Of a stretch of 64,000 nt of DNA, positions 22,770 through 29,601 are shown one piece after another. The stretch is taken from assembly GCA_913774955.1 (NCBI GenBank), contig CAJYKV010000016.1:1-64000 (forward strand). Reading direction: 5' to 3'. The position numbers and the translations under genes are program-made. Below the pieces are notes generated by a model. That model made no database searches. It had not been told where the DNA came from and was given only the letters and a program-made list of their open reading frames with translations. The stretch is from an uncultured Acidovorax sp. (GTDB lineage: Bacteria; Pseudomonadota; Gammaproteobacteria; Burkholderiales; Burkholderiaceae_C). Position 1 is the first letter of the stretch. Each line of letters opens with the position of its first letter.

Positions 22770-23348
22770 TTACTGGTTGTACATGCGCTTGGCGTCGGCG
22801 ACGCACTTGTCCTTGGCGTCACCGCTCATCGTGTCGCAGCGTTCCTTGGCGGCCTTGTAGTCGGCTTCGCGCTTCTCTTCAGCGGCGTCCTTCTTGGCTT
22901 CCGCCACCTTGGCGTTCTTCTCGGCCATCGAGTCGGCGGGCTTGGCCTGGGCGCGTGCCACCTTGGCGTCTTCCTTGGCCTTCACATGGGCCGCCTTGGC
23001 GTCCTTCTGGCACACGTTCTTGGCGTCGCCCTGCAGGTCATCGCACTTTTCCTTGGCGACGTCGTAGGCGGCGTCGGCACGGGCTTCGGCGACCTTGTAG
23101 GTGTTCTTGTCGCTGGGTTTGTACTGGGCTTCCAGTTCGGCCTTGGCGATCTTCTCGTTGCCCTTGGCTTCCTTTTGGCAGACGTCCTTGGCATTGCCGG
23201 TCATGCCATCGCACTTGGCCTTGGCGGCCTTGTAGTCGGCGGAGATGCGGTCGTTGCCGGCCTTGTGTTCTTCCTTGGTCATGGCCATGCCGGACGTGGC
23301 GAGCAGACCGGCGACGGCCAGGGCGAGCAGATTGCGTGCGTGCTTCAT
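22770..23348 (-). CDS. Periplasmic Lys/Ala-rich protein with three Cys-pair repeats
   Basis: Predicted exported protein of 192 residues, function unknown. It has a signal peptide (MKHARNLLALAVAGLLATSG, cleaved near residue 22). The mature chain is very rich in Lys, Ala, Asp and Glu and predicted helical. Three repeats of the form YxxAKxKCDxMxGxAKxxC each hold two cysteines exactly 11 residues apart: C46/C57, C102/C113 and C171/C182. The spacing suggests one disulfide per repeat closing a helical hairpin. It has its own terminator and lies next to a csbD stress gene on the same strand. Similar proteins appear, from memory, as hypotheticals in Burkholderiales. Confidence 0.8.
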   Translation of the reverse strand: MKHARNLLALAVAGLLATSGMAMTKEEHKAGNDRISADYKAAKAKCDGMTGNAKDVCQKEAKGNEKIAKAELEAQYKPSDKNTYKVAEARADAAYDVAKEKCDDLQGDAKNVCQKDAKAAHVKAKEDAKVARAQAKPADSMAEKNAKVAEAKKDAAEEKREADYKAAKERCDTMSGDAKDKCVADAKRMYNQ

Positions 23349-23458
23349 TGTTTTCTCCTCAGGTCAGTGAAGGGGGTTGGTTTTTTCGAAGGCTTCCGAA
23401 GCGGTGGCTCCGGCGGCCGAGGTGTTGTGGATGGGTGGAGAGTTTTGGGAACTCGGGA

Positions 23459-23677
23459 TCACTTGTCGAAGCGGAAGTCCGGATGGCGGTCCTGCCAGTC
23501 CTTGAGTTCCTTTTCGGCGGCGTCACGTGCCAGACCCTGGCGCTCCTGCAGCTTGCCGAGGAACTGGTCGCGCTTGCCGGCCACGACGTCCAGGTCGTCG
23601 TCGGTCAGCTTGCCCCATTGCTCCTTCATCTTGCCGGTGAATTGCTTCCAGTTGCCCTTGATGGTGTCTTCGTTCAT
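23459..23677 (-). CDS. CsbD-family stress protein
   Basis: Small acidic protein of 72 residues in the CsbD family, members of which are induced by general stress. It starts MNEDTIKGNWKQFTGKMKEQ, the family signature, and continues WGKLTDDDLDVVAGKRDQFL. The start at 23677 is supported by GAGAGG upstream; a longer frame exists but precedes that site. The molecular role is unknown. Confidence 0.9.
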   Translation of the reverse strand: MNEDTIKGNWKQFTGKMKEQWGKLTDDDLDVVAGKRDQFLGKLQERQGLARDAAEKELKDWQDRHPDFRFDK

Positions 23678-23844
23678 GGACGATCCTCTCTCTGGTACGT
23701 CGCTTCCCCCATCCACCCCGGTGCGGTGCGGAACCCTGGGGGTTGCGATGGAAGAGACTGTAAAAGTCGGCCCGGCACCGTTGCGTAGGTACGCCGGATA
23801 TGGCCGCGTCAGCCCAGGACTACTGGACGCGTGGGCACCCAGCC

Positions 23845-23874
23845 ATAAAAAAAGGGCATGCGAGCATGCCCTTC
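23845..23874 (-). terminator. Rho-independent terminator of the cysH-like gene
   Basis: AAGGGCATG-cgag-CATGCCCTT forms a 9-bp perfect stem with an A-tract on its left (23847-23853), which is a T-run on the minus strand. It lies 32 bp after the stop at 23906. Confidence 0.85.
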
Positions 23875-23905
23875 GTGTTCGGTGGCGCCGCGGCGCCCGG
23901 AGGCG

Positions 23906-24529
23906 TCAGTGTGACAGGTGGAGCCCGCACTCGCGGTTGTCCTCGCCCTTGGTGGGATCGACGTAGTCGAAGTTGTTGGGCAGGCCATGCGCCTTGCAGT
24001 ACTCGTGCAAGTCTCTGGAGCTCCAGTGCAGCAGCGGCGCGACCTTGATGAGGCCGTCGGGGTTCACGCTCACGGGGTCCATCTGCGCGCGCACGGCGGT
24101 GTCGGTGGAACGCAGTGCCGTGAACCAGACCTTGGGCGCGGTCTCGCGCAGGGCGCGCGCGAAGGGTTCGAGCTTGACCTCTTCCGTGAACGCGGCGTGG
24201 CGCGGATCGTCCAGCGCGGGCGTGGGGCCGTCCACGGCTTCGCGGTGGGCGCGCGAGCGCCTGGGCAGGTAGATGCGCAGGTCGAGGTTCAGCAGGCGTG
24301 CCACTTCGTCGGCATAGCGGTAGGTCGCCTCGGTGTTGTAGCCGTTGTCCATCCACACCACCGGGATGTCCGGACGGGCCTGCGTGCACAGGTGCAGGAT
24401 CACGGCCTCGAACGGCCGGAAGTTGGTGGTGACGATGGCGGGCTGGCCCAGGCCGATGGCCCAGTCCACGAGGCCCTGCGCGTTGCGGCCGAGTTCGGCG
24501 TTGATCTGTGCGAGGTCGATGCTGCTCAT
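23906..24529 (-). CDS. cysH: Phosphoadenosine/adenosine phosphosulfate reductase family protein
   Basis: Member of the PAPS/APS reductase family, which makes sulfite in assimilatory sulfate reduction. It has 207 residues, shorter than E. coli CysH (244). Seen: VVWMDNGYNTEATYRYADEV, the RAHREAV region, KVAPLLHWSSRDLHEYC and the C-terminal catalytic ECGLH with C201. Missing: the CC and CxxC motifs that bind the 4Fe-4S cluster of APS reductases. The usual PP-loop serines are replaced (TTNFRPFEAV). So it is either a PAPS-type enzyme or a divergent paralogue. No other cys genes are adjacent. Confidence 0.78.
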   Translation of the reverse strand: MSSIDLAQINAELGRNAQGLVDWAIGLGQPAIVTTNFRPFEAVILHLCTQARPDIPVVWMDNGYNTEATYRYADEVARLLNLDLRIYLPRRSRAHREAVDGPTPALDDPRHAAFTEEVKLEPFARALRETAPKVWFTALRSTDTAVRAQMDPVSVNPDGLIKVAPLLHWSSRDLHEYCKAHGLPNNFDYVDPTKGEDNRECGLHLSH

Positions 24530-24688
24530 GGGAATGCGTGGCTCCGTTGACCCGCCGGAAGGGAGATGGAGGACCGGCGGCAGGGTGAGGATTGTGCCGC
24601 GCACCCGGGGTGCGCCGCCGGCCCCGGGCCGACGCCCCCGCTGCGCGCAGGGGCCTTCCTGCCGGCACGGAGCAAACGACATGCCCGG

Positions 24689-24706
24689 TTGTCACTGTCG
24701 AGTCAC
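24689..24706 (+). promoter_or_regulatory. Possible Pho box upstream of the PHP-domain lipoprotein
   Basis: TTGTCAC-tgtc-GAGTCAC is a pair of 7-bp near-repeats with a 4-bp spacer, the arrangement of a PhoB half-site pair. It lies about 85 bp before the start of a predicted phosphoesterase. Sequence fit to the E. coli consensus is partial. Confidence 0.3.
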
Positions 24707-24789
24707 ACAAAGTAGTTACAAATTGTCAGCCTCCAGAGCCATTGCGCCCCGGAGAACGCTCACAACCCTCCACCAGATCCACGTTCCCA

Positions 24790-26421
24790 ATGTCCCTCTC
24801 TCCGCTCCGCGCACGCCGGCCCGTGCGCCATCCCGTGGCAGTCGCCTCCTCCCTTCTGGTCCTTCTCCTGAGCGCCTGCGGCGGCTCCGGCGGCACCTCC
24901 GACAACTTCGAGAAGGGGCGATGGACCACGGGCGACCTGCACACGCACACCGTCCAATCCGACGACTCGCGCACCACCCAGACCCTGGACTTCCTGCTGG
25001 GCAAGGCCTTCACCACCTACGGGCTGGACTGGATGGCGGTCACCAACCACCTGCGCTCGTCCAAGTACGACGATGCGGCGAACCTGCTGCCCGCGCCGCG
25101 CGCCTTCGCCTACGGCATGGAGGCGTACGAGATGCCGCGCATCAAGGCGCTGCAGGACGCCGGCAGCTACAAGGGCAAGCTGATCTACTCCGCCTTCGAG
25201 TGGGACATGCCCACGCACGACCACATCGGCGTCGGCATCTTCCAGGGGGCCAGCGGCAGCTGGAAGACCTCCCCGAGCGCCGCCAAGGAGTTCCAGTACC
25301 TGTTCACGACGGGCGCCGAAACGCTCTTCGATCCGGCGGACGTGGCCCGCTGGAAGACCCAGTATCCGCAGCGCTACAACCAGACGGGTGAAGACGCCCT
25401 GAAGGCCATCGCCTGGCTCAAGGACAAGTACCCCGACACCAGCTACGCGCTCATCAACCATCCCTCGCGCAACCCGGGCAAATACACGATCGCCGACTTC
25501 CGCCAGATGAACGATCTGGCACCCCGGATCGTGTTCGCCATCGAGGGCATGGTGGGCAACCAGCTCGAACCCGACCGCGGCGGCTACACCTCCGCCTACA
25601 TCGATGCCAACCGGCCCAACCGCACCTACGGCGGAACGGACTACGTCGTGGCGCAGGTGGGCGGCGTGTGGGACGCGCTGCTGGGCGAGGGCCGCCGCAT
25701 CTGGAACGTCGCCGACTCCGACTCGCACTTCGAGATCGACTCGAACAACAACAGCAGCGGCTACTACCCCGGCGAATACGCCAAGAACTACGTCTGGCAG
25801 GCCGCCAAGGCGGACGGCCACATCGGCGGGCTGGTCGACAGCCTGCGCGCGGGCCGCAGCTTCGGGGTGTTCGGCGACCTGATCAACGCCCTGGACTTCC
25901 ATGTGTCCGGCGCGGCAGGCAGGGCGACCATGGGCCAGGAGATCCAGGCAGCCTCCGGCGAGCGCGTGACGGTGCGCATCCGCTTCAAGAGCCCGCCGGT
26001 CAACAACTACCAGCGCCCGGTGGCGAGCGGCAACCTGGGGAACATGACGCCCAGGGTGGACCACGTGGACCTCATCGTGGGCGACGTGGGGGCCAAGGCG
26101 CTGCCCGGCACCGACGCCTACCGGCAGGCCACCAACCCGAGCACCCGCGTGGTCCGCCGCTTCACGGCCGCGGACTGGACCACCGACGAGGAAGGCTACA
26201 ACGTGGTGGAGTTCCCGATGACGGTCACGAAGAACCAGTACCTGCGGCTGCGCGGCACCAACCTGGGCGAGAACGTGGCCGGGCTGACGTCCGGGGGCGA
26301 GCCGCTGCCGGACCAGCCGGTCACCACGACCGACCCCGCGAGCCGCCACGACCAGATCAACGACCGCAACTACGGCAGCCTCTGGTTCTATTCGAACCCG
26401 GTGTTCGTGTCGGTGCGCTGA
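24790..26421 (+). CDS. PHP-domain (CehA/McbA-like) metallohydrolase lipoprotein
   Basis: Predicted secreted or outer-membrane phosphoesterase, 543 residues. An N-terminal basic region and hydrophobic stretch end in the lipobox LLLSAC with C30, followed by a Gly/Ser linker. The PHP metal site begins with GDLHTHT (H51, H53). Further likely ligands are E in AFEWDMPTHDH, H in INHPSRNP and DSDSHFEID. The C-terminal part (about 370-540) is beta-rich. Family members hydrolyse phosphoesters or carbamates; the substrate here is unknown. It lies alone after a divergent cysH-like gene, with a possible Pho box upstream. Confidence 0.85.
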   Translation: MSLSPLRARRPVRHPVAVASSLLVLLLSACGGSGGTSDNFEKGRWTTGDLHTHTVQSDDSRTTQTLDFLLGKAFTTYGLDWMAVTNHLRSSKYDDAANLLPAPRAFAYGMEAYEMPRIKALQDAGSYKGKLIYSAFEWDMPTHDHIGVGIFQGASGSWKTSPSAAKEFQYLFTTGAETLFDPADVARWKTQYPQRYNQTGEDALKAIAWLKDKYPDTSYALINHPSRNPGKYTIADFRQMNDLAPRIVFAIEGMVGNQLEPDRGGYTSAYIDANRPNRTYGGTDYVVAQVGGVWDALLGEGRRIWNVADSDSHFEIDSNNNSSGYYPGEYAKNYVWQAAKADGHIGGLVDSLRAGRSFGVFGDLINALDFHVSGAAGRATMGQEIQAASGERVTVRIRFKSPPVNNYQRPVASGNLGNMTPRVDHVDLIVGDVGAKALPGTDAYRQATNPSTRVVRRFTAADWTTDEEGYNVVEFPMTVTKNQYLRLRGTNLGENVAGLTSGGEPLPDQPVTTTDPASRHDQINDRNYGSLWFYSNPVFVSVR

Positions 26422-26766
26422 CCGCGCCACACCTCGCCGCCCGCCTGGGTGGAGTCGGCCAGCGAGGCGTGCAACCGCAGCACGCCATTGGGCCCGCGGC
26501 GCCGCTCAACGGCGGTGGCGCGCTGACCGGCAGCACGCTGAACCGCCACCTGACGGGGGAGCCCTGCACCATCGCGCAGCCCCTGTCCAGGGGCTTGGCG
26601 GGAATGTTCTGCATGCCGAAATGCAAGGGTCGGCGGGGACCGAAGAACACGGCAGTTGCGGCACAGTGCGGGGCGCGTGCCCGCGGGGATGGATGGGCAT
26701 GCGCCACAGGCACGCTCACGGTGGGCGGAGGGTGGCCCATGCCCCATGCGGGCAGAAAGAAGAACA
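26422..26766. other. Gene-free left flank of the accessory island (345 bp)
   Basis: No credible gene is seen on either strand. It contains the stray 49-bp copy of lipoprotein-gene sequence (26438-26486), a small GC hairpin near 26579-26595 without a T-tract, and the purine-rich ribosome-binding site of the next gene at its right end. Confidence 0.6.
26438..26486 (-). repeat. Left copy of a 49-bp direct repeat (fragment of a lipoprotein gene)
   Basis: Matches 28999-29047 at 47 of 49 bases. On the minus strand it still encodes VLRLHASLADSTQAG, against VLRLRASLADSTQAG in the intact gene, but the frame on both sides is unrelated. It is therefore a gene fragment, not a gene. Confidence 0.8.
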
Positions 26767-27429
26767 ATGTCGCTTGCCTATTGGTTCCGGGAGGGACCTG
26801 CGGAGCCCATTGAGGATGGGACGATTCAATACGGACCGGGCAAGGGGTTGCCCAAGCTCGTGTTCGAGGGAATGAACAACGCTCATACACTTGTCCAAAA
26901 GATCGCCACCGTCGATCCCGTTCGCAAAAAAATAATCCTGATCCAACCTGGAGAAAAAGCCTTGTATGTCTCGGGCCTGCGGGAAGCCGGAGTCGTCGGG
27001 TATCTCTATCTTTTCGCTCACGCAAATGCACAACGGCTTCAGGGAGCAGTAGACCTTGGCGAAATCACCCGCGTCATCCATCGCAGCGGTTTATGGCACA
27101 GGCAACCGATCCTCATTGACGCGTGCAATGCCGGTGCATCAGCCGACGGCGTCGCAAGCAATTTGGCGCAGGCATTGCAAACCTATGTCACAGCGCCCAC
27201 GACGCTCACCTGGAACCGCCCCATGGGCGGCGGCGCCGTCGGTCAAGGCACTTTCGAAAAATTGCCTGGCATCCTGAGCCGGCTTCCCATACCCGACTTT
27301 TTTCGACCGGGGCAATGGCGCACCTGGGGACCGGACGGCCACCCCATTGCCACCACGCGCACCTCGCCACGCGATGGTGGCGAACTCGTCAAGGGTCAGC
27401 TGGCTCACGAACTCACAAGGAAACAATGA
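26767..27429 (+). CDS. Small protein with a clan CD (caspase-like) His/Cys signature
   Basis: Not a family I can name. It has 220 residues, no signal peptide and no membrane helix. Two hydrophobic strands each end in a catalytic-type residue: YLYLFAHAN with H85 and ILIDACNAG with C120. That is the layout of clan CD cysteine peptidases (caspases, C80, CHAT), where a hydrophobic block precedes HG and a second precedes DACxG; here H85 is followed by Ala, not Gly. A conserved-looking VTAPTTLTW and a Gly-rich GGGAVGQGTF follow. The start ATG has GAAAGAAG 5 nt upstream. The stop overlaps the next start (ATGA), so it is coupled to the membrane protein downstream. Base composition is lower in G+C than its neighbours, which suggests transfer. 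Confidence 0.75.
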   Translation: MSLAYWFREGPAEPIEDGTIQYGPGKGLPKLVFEGMNNAHTLVQKIATVDPVRKKIILIQPGEKALYVSGLREAGVVGYLYLFAHANAQRLQGAVDLGEITRVIHRSGLWHRQPILIDACNAGASADGVASNLAQALQTYVTAPTTLTWNRPMGGGAVGQGTFEKLPGILSRLPIPDFFRPGQWRTWGPDGHPIATTRTSPRDGGELVKGQLAHELTRKQ

Positions 27430-28130
27430 TGCTGCGATGGTGGAAGCACGTGGGCTTTGGCTTTCGACTGCTTCTGGCTGCCTTTCTGCTGATCGGCATA
27501 TACACCGCATGGTGGTGGATCGACAGCGCTCGCACCTGCGATACCCAGGACGAATACAACCTTCGCGGCATCTGCCTCATGCGCATACAGGAGCGCGCGG
27601 AACAGGGCGACAACGCCGCGCAGTGGAGCTACGGCGCCTACCTCGAAACGGAACGCAGGGAGTCGGAAGCACGCCAATGGCAGTTGCGCGCCATGCACGG
27701 CGCGCAGGTGGGATTAGATCTGCGCAATGAGATGAAAGTCTTTTGCGACCGCATTCCCGGCTTCGAGGCGCGCACCGTGGAGGCCATCATGCGGCGCGTG
27801 GTCACGAGTAGCCCCGACGCCCATCTTCGTCTGCTGCAGCTCTACATCCATCCCCGCTGCGGTGCTTTCGACCTCGACAAGGCCAGTGCGCAGATACCCT
27901 TGCTGACACAGTGTGCTCACTTTGCCTTGGGGGACTATCTTGAACGGGCCAAAGACAAGCATTACCGCGTCTCCCCCGCCACCCGTGCGGCCATACGTTC
28001 GAATATGAAAATCTGCGAACAGGAATTGGAAAACCCACCCCCACCAGGGTCTACGGTCCGCGAGTTCATGCCCGTTTGGCGACAAGATCTAGACACGCTG
28101 GCAAGAGGCTTGGCCGAACTGGAGCAATAG
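27426..28130 (+). CDS. Membrane-anchored six-Cys Sel1-like protein, first of two tandem paralogues
   Basis: Unnamed protein of 234 residues. An N-terminal basic stretch and one transmembrane helix (about 11-32, ending YTAWWWIDSA) place the rest in the periplasm by the positive-inside rule. The outside part has six cysteines, all conserved in the next gene, compatible with three disulfides. A Sel1-like repeat is visible: AEQGDNAAQWSYGAYLE followed by ARQWQLRAMHG. The start is an ATGA overlap with the preceding caspase-like gene; a second ATG follows at once at 27429. I infer a partner, inhibitor or immunity protein for the upstream product. Confidence 0.78.
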   Translation: MMLRWWKHVGFGFRLLLAAFLLIGIYTAWWWIDSARTCDTQDEYNLRGICLMRIQERAEQGDNAAQWSYGAYLETERRESEARQWQLRAMHGAQVGLDLRNEMKVFCDRIPGFEARTVEAIMRRVVTSSPDAHLRLLQLYIHPRCGAFDLDKASAQIPLLTQCAHFALGDYLERAKDKHYRVSPATRAAIRSNMKICEQELENPPPPGSTVREFMPVWRQDLDTLARGLAELEQ

Positions 28131-28173
28131 ACTACCTGTCAATCAATGCTGAGACTGAACATGGCGAGAACAC

Positions 28174-28854
28174 ATGGATCGTGCATTGAGATGGCTCGCG
28201 ATTTCCTCTGTTCTGATCGGGACCTACACTGCATGGTGGTGGATCGACAGCACGCACACCTGCGCTACCCAAGACGAATACAACCTTCGCGGCATCTGCC
28301 TCCTGCAGATACAGGAGCGCGCTGAAAAGGGCGACAACGCCGCGCAATGGACCTATGGCAGTTATCTCGAAACGGAACGGCGGGAGGCAGAAGCTCGGGC
28401 ATGGCAACTCCGGGCTATGCACGGCGCCCGGATAGGACTGGGTCTGCGGGGCGAAACGCTCGCTTTTTGCGACCGCTTCCCCGGCTTCGAGGGCCGCACC
28501 GTTGAGGCCCTCATGCTGCGCGTAGCGCCGACCAGCCCCGATGCGCATCTGCGGCTACTGCAACTTTATACCCACCCTCGCTGCGGCGCCTTCGACCTCG
28601 ATAAGGCCAGTGCGCAGCTTCCCCTGCTGACGCAATGCGCGCATCTGACGCTCGAAGACTATCTGGAGCGTGCTGCAAGTGCCGATTACCGCATCCCGGC
28701 GGACACCCGAACGGTCATCCGCGCCAACCTGGCGCTCTGCGAGCAGGAACTGGCGGGGCATGCACCACCGGACACCACCGTGCAGGAATTCATGCCTGTC
28801 CGCCGCAAGGACGTGGAAGCACTGCGACGTCGCCTCGAGGCGGCGTCGCGCTGA
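28174..28854 (+). CDS. Membrane-anchored six-Cys Sel1-like protein, second tandem paralogue
   Basis: Paralogue of the preceding gene, 226 residues, similar along its whole length (for example ATQDEYNLRGICLLQIQERA against DTQDEYNLRGICLMRIQERA). It has the same helix, the same six Cys and the same Sel1-like AEKGDNAAQWTYGSYLE. Differences cluster in the N-terminal cytoplasmic tail and in the middle of the ectodomain. It begins 43 bp after its twin and ends 1 bp before the stop of a convergent lipoprotein gene. Tandem duplication and divergence are typical of immunity genes but are not proof. Confidence 0.78.
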   Translation: MDRALRWLAISSVLIGTYTAWWWIDSTHTCATQDEYNLRGICLLQIQERAEKGDNAAQWTYGSYLETERREAEARAWQLRAMHGARIGLGLRGETLAFCDRFPGFEGRTVEALMLRVAPTSPDAHLRLLQLYTHPRCGAFDLDKASAQLPLLTQCAHLTLEDYLERAASADYRIPADTRTVIRANLALCEQELAGHAPPDTTVQEFMPVRRKDVEALRRRLEAASR

Positions 28855-28855
28855 T

Positions 28856-29524
28856 TCAACGCCCCATCCGCTCCACCCACTGCGCCACGTCCTGCGCCGC
28901 CTGGGCCGCTGCCTCGGCCATGGCGAGCGTGCCGCCGCGCGCGTCCGCCGTGGGCGCCGGCCGCTGGACGACGAAGACGCGCTGGGCCATGAGCTTTTCG
29001 CCCGCCTGGGTGGAGTCGGCCAGCGAGGCGCGCAGCCGCAGCACGCCGGTGCTGGCCTTGGGCGACTGGAAGACCTGGCTGAATTCCTCGATCTCCACGC
29101 GCAGCACCACCGGCGGCTTGCCGGTGTCGACGAGCTGCGACGCGCCCTCGTCGCCCATGAGCACGGCGCGGCGCAGGCCGAGCTGGTCGCGCAGGGCCTG
29201 CTGCACGAGCTGCGCGGGAGGCTGGCTCCAGCGCGCCTGGCCGTAGGGACGCAGGTGGCGCGGGTCGTCGTAGGCCAGGCGGTACAGCACGGCGGTGCTG
29301 CCCTCGACCGGCCCCGCGACGGCCACTTCCGGCAGCGCGATGGGCGGCAGCTGCGCACCGCGATCGGTGGGCGCGCCCGCCAGCGGGCCGGGGCCGAAGT
29401 CGTACACGTCGGCCCGGGCCGGCGGTGCGGGCAGGGCGGAGCAGCCCGCCATGAGCGCGGCGGCCGCGAGGGCCGCGGCGGCCCGGAGGCCGCGGGCCCG
29501 GGGGGTGACTGCGGGGTGTGCCAT
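28856..29524 (-). CDS. ABC-type transport auxiliary lipoprotein (PqiC/DUF330-like)
   Basis: Outer-membrane lipoprotein partner of an MCE lipid transporter. It has 222 residues with the lipobox ALMAGC near residue 28. The body contains the family pattern of strands around RLAYDDPRHLRPYGQARWSQ and VVLRVEIEEFSQVF. The start at 29524 has GAGGA about 6 nt upstream; an earlier in-frame ATG at 29545 lacks one. It is last in a four-gene minus-strand operon (permease, ATPase, MlaD-like, lipoprotein). A 49-bp piece of this gene is duplicated across the neighbouring island. Confidence 0.88.
   Translation of the reverse strand: MAHPAVTPRARGLRAAAALAAAALMAGCSALPAPPARADVYDFGPGPLAGAPTDRGAQLPPIALPEVAVAGPVEGSTAVLYRLAYDDPRHLRPYGQARWSQPPAQLVQQALRDQLGLRRAVLMGDEGASQLVDTGKPPVVLRVEIEEFSQVFQSPKASTGVLRLRASLADSTQAGEKLMAQRVFVVQRPAPTADARGGTLAMAEAAAQAAQDVAQWVERMGR
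28999..29047 (-). repeat. Right copy of the 49-bp direct repeat (inside the lipoprotein gene)
   Basis: Original-looking copy, in frame within the lipoprotein gene (VLRLRASLADSTQAG). It is 47/49 identical to 26438-26486, in the same orientation, with about 2.5 kb between them enclosing the island. Confidence 0.8.
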
Positions 29525-29601
29525 GTCGTTCCTCGTGATGTCCATGGATGCGGTGGAAGGTCCTGCGGAGGTGCTCGCGCGGCAGCGGGACGGCGGACGC
29601 C

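Noticed and set aside
26579-26595. GC hairpin after the PHP-domain gene as a terminator
   Set aside because: The stem is short, has no T-tract and lies about 160 bp from the stop codon.
26422-28860. Island as a transposon or integrative element
   Set aside because: No transposase or integrase, no terminal inverted repeats and no tRNA site are seen; only the 49-bp direct repeat supports mobility.
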